The notes: generated by a model from the letters alone, not told the origin. A stretch of DNA of 64,000 nt from Gentiana macrophylla (GCA_026214975.1 JAOBSW010000078.1:22581-86580), one strand, 5' to 3'; positions 46,664 to 58,872 are shown, numbered from the stretch's first letter. Translations and numbers: made by a program.

Positions 46664-49600
46664 ATCTCCCACTTGCACGAAATGACAAGAAACGATTGTT
46701 TTTAGAGCACACCCTTTCTCATCTTATTCACAACACTCTCCCACTTGCTCTAAAAGCAGATGAGACATATCTATCAATGCCGTACCCTCCAAGCACTCGA
46801 CTTGGTACACTGATTAGTTAGGTTGTCGATTCGAGACGATCTTTAGGATTTGCCGGTCCTTCCAATCTTGCGGTACTCTCTCTCAATATGATTTTGACTT
46901 CTTATGACTGAGAAGATCCTTCAAAGCTATCTCTTCACTATTTTCACGATGAAGTGATATCGGCTTATCAGACCTGGAATTACTCCCAGACCAAAAAGGA
47001 AATTCTAAGCACTATGAGTAAACACTGAGCCAGAGATCAACTTAATGATCATCCTTAATCTGACTACAAGTCAGAATCAGTGTAGTCAACCATATTCAAG
47101 TTTGCACCTGAATATACAAGCATATGATTCCTCATTTGCTAAAGATACTTGAGGACGTACTAAACCGCTACTTATTGCTCGAATCCAAGATTCGATTGCA
47201 ATTGACTCGTGTTAAGATGACTTGCCCTTATCCCAGAGAGACTCTATATCATTTCTCTTTATCCGAAGATTTGGAGAATCATTCTGAGAGGTAGAGTAGG
47301 ACTACTCTCGATGAATGTTGCATATGTATATGCATGATCATCTTATTCAATAAGATGAATGGGATAGCCAATGACTCATTCCTGTGAATTTGACCAAATC
47401 AAATTCTTAGAATATAGTCCATTCTCTCATCTAGAGAATCTTGGCGTGTCAGTTTCTGACTTCAGCTAACACACTCATGCTGTTTCCAACTGTTTCAGTG
47501 TTACCTTTCACGAACACTAATACTACTATTTTACCAATATTGATACCTAGTCTACAAAAGACTTATCAATATTCTGGTCAAGTCCACATAATTTAAAACA
47601 TGCGACTTTTAATGATCGAGAGGTTCTCTTACATCCACAAAGGACATAATTCCCGGCAGTCAACCTGCCATTTGTTCTAACCAAGACCCTTTTGTTCCGA
47701 ATGAATCCAGACTCTGTTTTTCGGCAAGAAAGTCTCAGGGAATCACCCCTATTTTCTGCTTTCTAACAAAATCTAGCAAGACTGAGTGGTGAGAGAGTTC
47801 AAGGTCTGGTTAACTCTTCACTTGTCATGGAATCACCCCTACACCACTCAGCTTTGCGCTGAAAGTTTAAACTTTCCTATTCATTCGACTCTTTTCCGTG
47901 TAGATCCAATTGCTCCCACTCGGGGCTGAGACACTCAAGTGGTTCTACAAGAGGTCGACAGTAATTGGATTACCAAAACTCCATTCACAGTGGTTAAGGC
48001 TTTCAAACCAACCTCTATGATCGTAATCCTATACGACCCACCAAGAGCCATAGGTTATCAATCACCCCAAGCAGATCAGTAAAGTCCACAAAACCATAAT
48101 GGGTCAACGGTTAAACCGTACTCCCACTGCGTTTTAGGTGGATTGACATTCTGATCTAGTAGTATTTATAAGTGTAGTCACCAACAACCGATGTTGGACG
48201 TGGTCTAATTAAATCAGATAGTAACTACCTTTGGTAACCGTACTCAAGGCTTAAGGTGTGTTACTTATAAATTCTATCGAAGGTTTGTGATAGATTCAAC
48301 CGTCACTTTTCGATCTCAAGAACCTTATAACCAACCTTCACTCGTCATTAAGATATTTCACTTAACAATACAATCGTAATGTATGCGCTAAAATCTCTCA
48401 ATCCTACCTTCAAGCATTAAGTGATAAATGCTTATATTTACGGAAGTGGAGTAAACCGAATTCATTCCTTTCCATAAATTCACAAGCATCTTCTAGGTAG
48501 ACTTCTCGGTTTACATAATAATGTTAATCGTTATTTTGCAACAATATCTTAATCGAGTTAAGCGTGTTGTATTGTAGCACATAAATAACTATGCAAGGCG
48601 AGGCTACGGTTTCTTCCTCAAGTGAAAATCACTCCACTTGAAGGCAGGCCGAGCATCAGCCCAAAGACTATGCGATAGCCTATTTCTGAGCATGGAATAC
48701 TCTATTTTCTGCTAAAATCAGAGACTCCTCCTCGTATTCTTTCGATAAACTAAATCGTGTTTCGAGTAGTTATCCGACAAAATGTCACCACTCAAAAGCT
48801 CCCACTAGCTTGTGTCTCTCACTAGACCCCGAAGGTCATGATGAACAAGCTATGTTACCCCTTCAAATCTATTACCCTCTCCCGATTGAAAGGAAACTTA
48901 GTCATTGTTCCTTTGAGATAGTGTTCCTAGACTGGGAGATAGGAATCACCCTTAGCCAGTCGCCAGGTCTTATCTCTAGGATATATGCACTAATTAATAG
49001 ATATTGAAAGGTCGTTTATCTTAATACGGAAACCTTTTACCTTTAATAGTTTTAGATGTGGTACACATACTTATTCAGCTTTTTTTAGTGGTTTTGTCTT
49101 TATCAAACAAAAGTCCGAGTCTCGGATTCGTACTACAAATGTCATATTCACTTTCTATGAGGCTACAATATATCGAGTTGAAAGTGAATCCATTTGTTTC
49201 AACGAATCTATAAGCGAGAAAAATAAATTTTTCTCGTGATATTCAAGGATAGAATCCAAATTCATTTCCTTATATCACTCCCACTATTCTAATTGAAAAT
49301 CGCCCGTTGTTACTCTATTAATCGTTAATGCATAGCTTCCTTGTTCTTCCAAAGAACTAAGCTACCGAGTCAAGTTACTCGGTTAAGAAAGTTTCTAAGG
49401 ATTCATTGGTTAGTGATCCGAAATCACTTTCCTTATCCTATACTTTCTTTATTTAATGTTTCGGTTTAGCCTCAAAACTTCAGTTAAGATGATTAGCAAT
49501 TATAGACATTCTTTCCCATTCTTAACTTTCCTTAAAAGGAAATAGTCTTGAACTAGCGATTCGTTTGAGTAGACACTACTCGTGAACTCGTGGGATGTCT

Positions 49601-52102
49601 AATGAAAGCGTTATTTCAAAGTGGGACAAATTTTCTAATAAATTAGAAAAACATAAGACAAAAGCTCCACTAGTTTATCGGTTCCAAATACCGCCTAACT
49701 AGCGACACTTTAATTTATGATTATCCAATTTTTTTATTAGAAAATTTCTCGTGTAGACACTACACAATTAAAATTCACCGTAAGAATTTTATCATCCCAA
49801 TCATCTTTCTAATCGACTACTAATGCTCTCTCGCTCAACACGATTGACAATAGTGACATCCTTATTTATGTCACATAAGTTACGAACGCTCAAAATATCT
49901 CTTCCGAAAAATTAATGAACGATTAATAAGTACAACGCTCTAGTTACTTACCACTTTTTAACGAAGTCATTACTAGTCAATTTTACACTAGTGAGCCTAG
50001 CACCTTAGTGAGATATGTATAATGATTGTAAATAAAATTGATGAGAATAAATCTTAATCATACACTACTAATAAATTTTAGGAACTATAAACTAAGTACT
50101 TATAGTCTATTCTACCGTTCCAAGGATTTAATCTAATACCTCAAGTGCCGCCTTAGGGTAGGTCAAAGAGGTTTCGATTAATATTGAAGATCAGATTGAG
50201 AATCGAACATCTCATTTGTGATCGTCAATCACCTTTCCTTTTTCAGCCAAGGTATTACCAAAATACTCTTTATGAGTGTGACCTACTATTTTAGATTTTT
50301 AGGTAGACCCCGAGTATGCCGCCTTAGGGTCGGTCAGTGACCCGGGGAGTACCCAAAATCCTATCCTTTCGGAGACCAAGCCTTGAATTTTGATAGCGGT
50401 GAAGGCCTTCCTTAGGGTGCCGAAATCAAAGCCGGCACGAGGCGTCACCATTCTCTCACGGTGCTTGAGTCAAAGTAGAGGCTGTGGGGTCGGCTGTCGC
50501 CTCTCCCGCTCCCACTCAATATTTTGAAAAAGTGGTGGGTTTACTGATCACGTTTTTGGACATGATGTTACATTAAGGAACAATAAATCATAGGCCCGAA
50601 TGGTGTCGGTTAGTGGGCTAGCCCACCCGACCTATTCGTTGGAACATATGTGGCCGTCGGACGGGTCAAGACTAGGGGAGCTCCGTTGAGCTGTAGTGGC
50701 TCTTCGGATGGCTCACCTTTGCTGGACCCGATGCAAACGCCACACGTGGAGGATGAAGTCGATCGAGCCGTAGCTACTATTGACCACCCAACCGTGGTTA
50801 AACCACTTCGAACCATGTTTGCCCGTGATTATCCAATCCTTAAACATCAAACTTTCACGTAGACACACTACGGAACAAAAACGCAATCTCGTCTAGGTAA
50901 GGTGGAATTCACCGAGAATCCAACACCTTAACCACGAGGTTTCGGATTTTACTCCTATGCTTTTCGCAGAGTGGGATTCACCGAGAATCCATCACCCAAC
51001 CTCGACGATCGAAAAAAACCCGTGATCCTCTGTTTTTACCCTAATTAGTTTCTAATAAATATCAAACAATTAATTAAAACTAATTGCGTGTTTTATACAT
51101 GCCTAACTAATTCCTCGAATTAATTTCTACATGTATGCATATGGAGTGGAATTCATGATATGATGCATGTCATTGCAATTTTCCGGTTCTACACATACAA
51201 TCTAAACATGTATTCTAGTGCGGAAAATAAACACCGAGATGGACCGTTGGCACCCCCGTATCTAACCTATTAGAAAATAAATAATCAAACCCACAACTAG
51301 GGTTTACAACTTTCTAACATAATCTGCAGCTATTCAAATTCTTCGATGATCGGGAAACCAAACGAACTCGGATCGTGACGAAACTTTCCAGATCTGTTCT
51401 TCATTCCTCGGGCTTCAATATGGATGGTTGGATCGGACTTTGAGTTGTCAATTTTCTCCAGTGAGCCGCACAACTTGCTCCTGGATCGACTTTTACAAAT
51501 AATACTCAAAAACTTCCCGAGGCCGATCGAGAATCGAGATGAATCCCGATCGATCTGAAATTTTTATGCCACGTCAAAACTCCATATTTATCGATCCGAC
51601 CGGTTGGATTTGCGTTTTAACGGTCCAAACTCTCCCGTAAATTCGAGGAAGTCACAGGTAGGGTTTCGTGAATCTGCGCTTTTTACATTACTGATTCTTT
51701 TGCAAGAACGAACGGATATGGATACAGATTCCGATCGACGCCAAACTTTGTGCACTTGTTCTCCATCTTCCAATCTTAATTCTGACTGGAGGGATCATCG
51801 TTTCAACGGCTCGATCAACGGGGAAACAGAAAAACTAAACAGCTACTTAAAATTGAAATAATAAATAAATTACATAATTTCCTATACTCATATGAACGAA
51901 TTTTCACCGTTTATATGAGTTAACAATAGATCTAACGGGTAAAAAGTGCCAACCCCCAATCCATCTCTTCAACCACAACAACTAATCATTATCAATGCAT
52001 AAAACAATAAAAAAAATATTTATCTACATGCAATTGCACTCCTTTAAATCGTTTAATTATGATTATACTATATAAACCGTGCAACCTGTCTCTGATACCA
52101 CA
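46664..52102 (-). other. LARD interior, non-coding
   Basis: No ORF above about 70 residues with a recognisable domain. Contains internal phrase repeats: gccgccttagggt at 50147 and 50319 with a related ccttagggtgcc at 50410, and ttcaccgagaatccaacac / atcac at 50909 and 50978. LARD interiors are often conserved within a family, presumably for packaging signals. Here only the repeats and the terminal signals are evident. Confidence 0.75.
52085..52100 (-). promoter_or_regulatory. LARD primer-binding site
   Basis: Minus strand TGGTATCAGAGACAGG, an initiator-tRNA-Met type site, 2 nt from the LTR end at 52103. Confidence 0.9.
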
Positions 52103-53816
52103 TGAAGGATGTAGGATCTTAGATCTAAACTAGTTAGATCTACGCGCAGCGGATGGATCACGATTTATATATCACAATACATAAATAAAGGATTTAACTA
52201 CTACAAGGGGGTTAAGATCATCTTACCAATAGTAGGAAGAGAAGTCAAGATCTTCCAATGTGTTCTCCAAACGGTGGTTGGTGGACACCAATCATTAGAA
52301 TTCAAACCTCCTTGATATGCATCCAAGAAAAACTCCATGTTTTTCTTCAACCATAAACCCAAGACTAGAAACAAGTTTTTCTCTCTTTATTTGTGTGTAT
52401 GTAGGTCGAAATTTTTTTACCTCTCCATATGTCTTGGAAGAACTCTCTTTATATAGGAGAGTAAATCCTTGCCCTCCAAGTTTCTAATTAATTAAATAAA
52501 TAATTAAAAAGAAATCACAATAAACGATAATTCCATTAATAAAAGATTGTGATTAATCAATAAATCAATTACAAATCAATTATCTTTTATTTATTAATTA
52601 TTTAACAAGTAAATAATTAATCAGACAAGAAAATCAATTCTTGCCTTTTAATGACTAAGAGGCGCCACACACACCCAAGGTTTAGGCCCATAGAAAATGT
52701 CTTTTCTATGTATTATATTATTCAAATTTCAACTAAATAATATTTTCGTGATATCAATTAATTAGCCCAACCAATTAATTATCAATGAGGCCCAATAACA
52801 GAAAAACACCGAATTATAGGAGCCACATTGGGGGACCATGGACCTATAACCGAGAGCTCCAATAACTAAGTAAAATATTCATCGAATGCAGAATATTCAT
52901 ACTTAAATTATTAATTCCGGGATTACGCCACCATAAACCCGAACTCGAACTCTACCAATTATAGATATATACTTACACTCAACCCTATGAGTAAATAAGC
53001 GTCCTGATATAATCACTACATACGGACTAACCCTCCATAGACTGTCCATTCTGAGTGGGAAGTCTCCGTGAACCCGACTCAGACTATCTTATCCTTATTT
53101 ACCATTAACCCCTTATGATCAATTAGTTCACATATCGACTAGTGATCAATTAGTCTACTATGAACTCGGCCGATCGATCACTTTCTTAGGGCTAACAAAC
53201 AAGGGATCGTCTCTCTACTTCCCGCAGGAAGGAAAGGATTCCATGTCTGCAGTGAAAATCGAACTACTCACTCATCGTGAGATAGTGCCAATGAGAAGTG
53301 GCTTGGAACACATATTTAAGTGAACCGTGAATTCAACACATCAAACACTACCTGAGACAAGCAAAGCACTCGTGATCACCTCAGATTAAGGTTGATCCAT
53401 ATATGATCATCTAATGATTTAATAAGATTCCTCGATTACGGAATTATATCGAGAAATTCAGATTAAATCGGTCCAAATCTATATGAATGCCATCATATAT
53501 AAATGCCCCACGTAGGTACCTCTACCGATAGTCCGGATAAGACTATCACACCCTAAGGTGTTAGGGCATTATTGGTGTTTTAATCAAGAGACCCTAAACT
53601 CGATTAAGTTCACCACGGACTATCAGATTTAAGTATATCACCACTAACTCAATCCTCACGTGCATGCCATACATCGAGTTAAGCGGTTACATCTTGATAT
53701 ACTTAGGGTTTGCAGCAGAGTTGTACACCGACAAGCACAAAGCAAGTAATAAGGTGAGATAAATTCTGTCACCAAAAACAATTACACAAATTGTCTTTCG
53801 GGCACTACACCTAACA
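52103..53816 (-). repeat. LARD 5' LTR
   Basis: 1714 bp, uninterrupted copy of the LTR. Begins tgaaggatgtagg and ends acctaaca, followed by ctgga. Confidence 0.93.
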
Positions 53817-54010
53817 CTGGAGAAGTTTGATTGATCTTAAGTCCCCCTTCTGTTGCGTAGCCGGTATCCCTGGGCCGACCAATGCTCAGCCCGTAGTGAA
53901 AGCATCCAACCTAGATGTTTTTGAAGATTGGTACGCTGAATGCCATCTGGGGAAGTGTTTCCCTACCCAGTGCTCGATATGTAAGGGGGTCGAAGAATTG
54001 CGGCCCGCTA

Positions 54011-54116
54011 GTAATTTGTTCTTTTGACTTTGTTTTTTAATTTCTTTAACCGTCTTTGTTGATAGCTTTTTGAGTTTATTTTGGAATTCTGACCATTTCT
54101 TTTATGCGTTTTGCAG
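54011..54116 (+). other. Predicted intron in antisense gene 1
   Basis: Donor gtaattt at 54011, T-rich interior, acceptor ttttgcag ending 54116. Removal joins AGT across a phase-1 boundary and continues directly into MVLANVDTNVV. Confidence 0.6.
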
Positions 54117-54958
54117 GTACAATGGTGCTCGCCAACGTAGACACGAATGTCGTGATGGCCCGTCTTAGGGATGAGAAGAAAGCTCGACATGCGTTGTTGG
54201 GAGCTAGCAAACCCATGGATCCTCCCCCTGTGAGTATGGAGGATATTACTGCCGATGGGGGCTCTTTTATTGCGGCCCCACTCGATGTTACGGTTGCCGG
54301 CAGTGGTGCAGTTGCTGTGAAGCCGGTTAAACCTACCGTGGCTTTGAAGGTAAATAAGCCCGTTGCATCCAATAAGGCGAAGATAAAAAGACCTGCCGGG
54401 AGAAAAGACTCTGGCTTGATAGACGAGGATGAGCCTTTGATCGATGTTTGCGCTGATTCGTCGCTCAAGAAATCTAGAACTGAAGGTGATCAGGGCTTCA
54501 GCGAGGTTATCGCCGAATCTTTTCTAGCCGCAGATGGTGTTCGGATTTCCCGAGATGCCGAGCCGGTTAGTGCCGTTGTTGACTTGACAGAGAGCCCGGT
54601 GAAGAGGATCGCCGCTGATGCTGAGCCTGCTATCGTCGGACCAGTGCAGGGAGACTCAAGCAAGAAGAATGTCCCCGTGGGATTCAAGGGGAAACCGGCC
54701 CTGTGGTTGGACCATGATTTCCTTAAACAACCCATTTCCTTAAGACAATTGGGAATTATCCGCTTCCATTTCCGATGTGGTTCCTTGCGAAATCCGAGGT
54801 TAAAGTTGCTCGATGCCCCTCGGTTGATGGTTGGCCATGGAATCATCAACCGGATGGCCCAAGCCTACGTGGTGGCGTCGACAGCCTCTTTAGGGCCTTC
54901 TTCCAGTCGGCAGCTCTTGCCTGAAACACTTGGCCTTTATGGGACTACGGCTAGTGCG

Positions 54959-55038
54959 GTAATATGCCTTTTCCTTTTGAGCTTTCTTCTTGTCGAGTCT
55001 TTTGGTTCATAACCCTTTTCTTTCGTGCCACCACTAAG
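54959..55038 (+). other. Predicted intron in antisense gene 1
   Basis: Donor gtaatat after GCG, acceptor ccactaag; 80 nt, phase 0. Removal joins TTASA to LKQFEWACDEE and opens the coiled-coil part. Confidence 0.5.
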
Positions 55039-56698
55039 CTTAAGCAATTCGAGTGGGCTTGTGATGAAGAGGCGAGGCAAATGGCAAGTCAACTTGCTGA
55101 GATGAGAACGAAGTGGACTGCTAAAGCGGACCGAACCAACGCAGCAGAACAAAGGGAGAAAACCTTCCGGGTCGAAGCCGATTGGAGGGAAAAAGAGCTT
55201 GTAGCCGAAAATCAGACCCTCTCCAAGAAGGCTCAATCTCACGCCGATCTCCGTAAGTCTCACGAGTTGAGAGAGAGAAAGCTCTTGCTAAGGTGATAGA
55301 GGACCATGAGCTTGTCGACAGACTGAAGAGCGAGCTGAATGAATCTGAGGTCGCTGCTGCTGAAACCGCCTAAAAGGTCAAAGATGCTTTGTTAGACGGG
55401 TTTGATCAGGGTTTCTATCATGCCTCAAGGTGTGCTTAAGGCATTTTGCCAGGATGCCCCAGATCTTGAGACCTTGCAGGATTGGCTAATAATGGATCAA
55501 GATGACCTCGAGTTGAGGGTATTCCACCCCGATCTTCCTTATACCGCCGCTCAACTTGAGGATTTACGGGTTGAAAATCTGAAGCACGGTAAGCCACTCG
55601 GGATCCTCCTACGGTCAATGAGAGAAATCTTCGTGCCATGATGTTGGAGATGGAGAAAGAAGCTCTCGAGCTTGTCGCAGCGAGGCCGAGGCCGCCATCG
55701 CCTTTGTGGGAGCTGCTGCCATTAGTGTCGGGCGGATAAGAGTCCCGAGGAGGAGGCGATAAGTTTTGAACTGATTGGGCCTCATCCCAAAACTCCTCCT
55801 TTAGACAAACAATCTTGACTCGTTGTACTTTGGTTTTCTTTGTACTTTTGAATCGACTGCATCTTTCGGCCCCGCCCTCCAGCTTGTTTTTATATCCTCT
55901 TTGTGATAACTTTGCATTTTTGAATGATGCTTGATTTTTGCTTGTCTTGCATTTTTCCAAGTCCATTTGCTTTCCTAATGTATTGCATATCATGTGGGTG
56001 GGCTCGGCAGCCTCCTCCGTCTCAAGTCACCAAGATGAATAGGTCTACTTAGTTCCAGACTCCATTTGTAAAATCATTTTGAGATTGCGGGCCCCTTGTT
56101 TCAAGCAAGGTCATTTGTGAACTTGGTTGAAATAAATGGCTGAATATTTTCTCTCACGGCCCCCTTGTTTGGGGCGAAGCTGTGCAAAAGGTCGAAACAG
56201 AAACAAGTAATTTTTCTTTGTTGTCCCTGGCCGTTGGGCTGTCCAATTCTCTATTTTGATTAAGAATTTGGGTGTGTCCCCTTGTTTTGAGTGGGATCGC
56301 AGGCTTTGTGCCTAAATCCGATTCTAAACAGTGGTCTCGTATGAAGTTTTCGGTTTTGGTGCTCTTGACAAGACCGTTATGCTTGAAAATTTTGGTATGG
56401 CCCCTGTTTGTGTGTGTCCGACTATTTTTGAAACGGGTACGTGTACGGCAATTTCGAGGCTTTCTCTTTTTCGTGAACTTGACGGTTCGGCTTCTCCACA
56501 CACGTCTTGTCATAAATCTGCAACCCTTGGCCTGCTATTATTATTTTCCTGTTGCTGACGCTTGGGAAACCATGCATAGTAGTCTGCTCAGGTAACTGTT
56601 CCCGCGTTAATGCTTTTTTGATTTTCAAAATCTGAACAGGCACTTCACCCTTACCGTCCGATCAGATTTGTTTCCTCCGTTGGATCATTTATCTTGCG

Positions 56699-56710
56699 CT
56701 ATAAAAGGAG
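56699..56710 (+). promoter_or_regulatory. TATA box of antisense gene 2a
   Basis: ctataaaaggag, about 100 bp before ATG 56801. The same box and spacing precede gene 2b. Confidence 0.6.
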
Positions 56711-56800
56711 GGATTTTCACCTTTCTTCCACATCTTTATTCTAATCCTTTTCCCACAGAGAGTTTGTTTGTAGTTTAAAGCCCTCGCTCTTCCTCAAGTC

Positions 56801-57423
56801 ATGGCCATCTTTGGTGACTCTATTTTCTTTCAGCATGACCTCCCTCTAGCCATTGCCAACTTTTCTCTATTTTTAATGAGCTTTCTTTGTTGCCTCGAGA
56901 GAGGTCTCAACCTTCGCAAAATTAGCTATGCTAAACAAAGAACGCGCTTATTTAGAGGGGGTGGTCTGATTTTATGGGGGCACCTCGGGGAGTCTACAAT
57001 TCCACTATCATGCGGGAGTTCTATTCCGCATTATCAGTGGTGGTGTTGCCCAATGCCACCTCCTCCATCGTTCCTCTCCGGGGGGTTCATGTTGTCCTCT
57101 CCCCTGAAATCATTATTGAGGTCTTCCATTTACCTTCTACTCCGGCCTACGCACATTATGAGATGGCTTGGAGCCTTGGCGATGAATTGAGGAGACGGGT
57201 CTATGGGACCGCTGCTCTTAGGGGGTTAGTTCCTGGTGATTGGGATCCACTGCCACAGGGTTACGCTGCCGAGATGTCCCAAGCTAACCGGGAGTGGAAG
57301 AGATTTATCAACTCCAGGGTTTTTCCCTCGTTCGATTCCGAGGAGATTTCTGAGGCCAAATCACATCTTCTTTATGCGATCCTGGTGGGGGCGAGGGAGT
57401 CCGCATCGATTGGGGGAGGTTGA
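56801..57423 (+). pseudogene. Antisense gene 2a: Transposase_32-like (putative plant transposon protein)
   Basis: Putative start at 56801 (MAIFGDSIFFQHDL). After a frameshift before about 56974, the conserved part reads MREFYSAL, VVLSPEIIIEVFHLP, ANREWKRFINSRVFP and SHLLYAILVG, a pattern (FYxxL, IxxFxxLP, W..F, LLYxIxxG) found in putative plant transposon proteins. Function unknown. It stops at the TGA 57421-57423, where the family normally continues with the INVG/INWG segment; the next frame picks up a partial continuation. About 35 percent similar by eye to gene 2b, so the two are tandem paralogues. Confidence 0.65.
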
Positions 57424-57954
57424 TCTACCGCTCTATAATTACATTTGCCCCTTTCCTAGGTTGATTTCCCACTTGTGCATTGGTGCTCCTGGGATGCCCG
57501 CCTCCTGGTGATATTCTCGTGCCGCCCGCGCCAATGCCGAGCTCGCCTCAGTATTGACTCGACACGCCGACTAACTCCGATGCTAACCGAGCTTAGATTT
57601 TCTTTTCATCGTATCTTGTAAATAATCGGTCCTGTAGGTCTTTATTATAATAGAACATTTCTTTCTCGCAGACCGTGTTTGCTTCATTTTTGCGGCCTCC
57701 TATTTTTGGCGAGGTCGAAGTCGTTTAGAGTTTCGAGCTCGCTAAAATAATTGAGACTTGTTGAATCGGCGGTGTTGGTCGGATCCAATAAGTTTAACCA
57801 ATTTTTCGTAGATCGTGGAATTCTTGTGGATCTGTTGGCCTAACCGATGCATTGATGATCGCTTTTTTGAAACGTCGACTCTACTTAAAGTTGGGTTGGC
57901 ACCGAATTTAAACGCAGCGACCCTTTAATTTCCCGACGTTTCAGTTTTTGAGCT
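57424..57954 (+). other. Spacer between antisense genes 2a and 2b
   Basis: No domain. Includes T-rich 3' flank of 2a and the upstream region of 2b. Confidence 0.5.
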
Positions 57955-57963
57955 TATAAAAGG
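57955..57963 (+). promoter_or_regulatory. TATA box of antisense gene 2b
   Basis: TATAAAAGG, 108 bp before ATG 58063 in a good context (caccATGtc). Confidence 0.65.
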
Positions 57964-58062
57964 AGGCTTTCTCCTTCCTCTCCACTTACCATTTTCTCGA
58001 CGATTTCCTTATTCTTAAAAAAACTCTTAAAGTCTCTATTTTTCTGTAGTTTTTCTGTCACC

Positions 58063-58872
58063 ATGTCCTCTTCATCCGAGCATTCCAGCCAAGATTCTAT
58101 TGTCTCGATCCCGCTTAGATGAGGGGCTTTGGTGCCAGCTTCCGTCTGGCTGCCTCTCAAAGGGCCAAGCGCAACTTCTAGACCTTTTTCAATGATTATG
58201 CTCTTATGCAAGATAGAGGGTTGAATCGGATCATGTTGGGCCGTGCCACCGGGCTAGAATTCATGCAAATGGTTGGGAGACCCCGCTGTTCGTCCGGTGG
58301 AGAGTATAACTCAACCTAGTGCGTGAATTCTATTCCGCCTTGTGCCGGATAAAAATGCTGAGCTTACCACCACCGTCATTGTTCGTGGAGTGGTGGTGAA
58401 CTTTACTCCGGCCACCATTAATGACTTTTACGGCCTTCCTAATCCTGCTGAGGATTATGACGCCACTTGGGATCTTGAGGATCCGATCCATTACTTTGGC
58501 ACACTTATTGAGGCATTCAAGTCTCTACTACGAAACGAGTGGGTGGATGACATGGAGGTCAAGATACACATGCTCAATCGTTCGGAGAGGGAATGGAAGC
58601 ATTTTTTGAATACTCAGGTTTTTTGCATGCCCGATCTTAAGGTAGTCACTGAACCTGAGGAGTTTGTTCTTCACGCTCTTTCGGTGCCTGAGGTGACCAT
58701 TAACTGGGGTCGCTTGATCCACCGTGAGGTGATCAAGTTCGCCCGATTGAGGGATGGCGGTCTGGTCATGCCATTTTCTTGGATGCTCTCCAATATGTGT
58801 ATTCGGAGCCTTGGCATGCCGGTGTGCCCGACCACTGATGTATTCATTGCGCCTCCGCCCCCGGATGCGTGA
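58063..58872 (+). pseudogene. Antisense gene 2b: Transposase_32-like protein
   Basis: Start ATG 58063 (MSSSSEHSSQDS) meets a TGA after about 19 codons. The following frame has a stop at about 58180 but reads on to MQDRGLNRIMLG. The last 176 residues (58342-58872) are open: ELTTTVIVRGVVVNF, INDFYGLPNPAED, RSEREWKHFLNTQVFC, FVLHALSVPEVTINWGRLIH and MPFSWMLSNMCIRSLGMP, a complete match in order to the putative plant transposon protein pattern. Same gene type as 2a and better preserved. Role unknown; such ORFs occur in Tat elements and scattered in plant genomes. Confidence 0.75.

Larger units (their letters stand above)
43644..53816 (-). mobile_element. LARD (large non-coding LTR retrotransposon derivative), complete
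   Basis: Flanked by perfect ctgga duplications (43639-43643 and 53817-53821). Right LTR 52103-53816 is 1714 bp. Left LTR 43644-46663 is 3020 bp because it carries a 1.33-kb insertion. The primer site TGGTATCAGAGACAGG adjoins the right LTR, and a purine tract (gtgggagat) precedes LTR start TGTTAGGTGTAG at 46663. The 5.4-kb interior has no gag or pol domain in any frame. Full structural signals with no coding capacity define a LARD, mobilised by an autonomous partner elsewhere. Confidence 0.9.
42761..55770 (+). pseudogene. Antisense gene 1 of the Tat element: transposase_28-like (putative gypsy-type) protein, split by a LARD
   Basis: The first coding block runs 42761-43643, with a basic N-terminus (MPKGKLVSSVMVPREPKRFG). 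A domain then follows (about 43110-43350; RLKKDGLVLFYDHFVAG, AFIVLCRILGYEPSLKVF) of the kind annotated in plants as putative gypsy-type transposase domain. One TAG at 43523-43525. The frame passes unbroken through the LARD duplication ctgga into 53822. Two introns can be proposed that keep frame: 54011-54116 (gtaatt...tgcag) and 54959-55038 (gtaata...ctaag). The downstream part has an Ala/Lys/Asp-rich spacer and a coiled coil (about 55039-55370; EARQMASQLAEMRTKW, ENQTLSKKAQSHADL). A frameshift near 55285 and a stop at 55371 follow. The role of these proteins is unknown. Start at 42761 is a choice; 42698 is open too. Confidence 0.75.

Noticed and set aside
54076..55263. Minus-strand frames of 108-130 codons under antisense gene 1
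   Set aside because: Mirror of the Ala/Lys/Asp-rich sense region; the sense strand has consistent splice signals and a coiled coil.
55436..56643. Minus-strand frames 55436-55993, 56154-56513 and 56422-56643
   Set aside because: Low-complexity, no domain, lying in the 3' flank of antisense gene 1.
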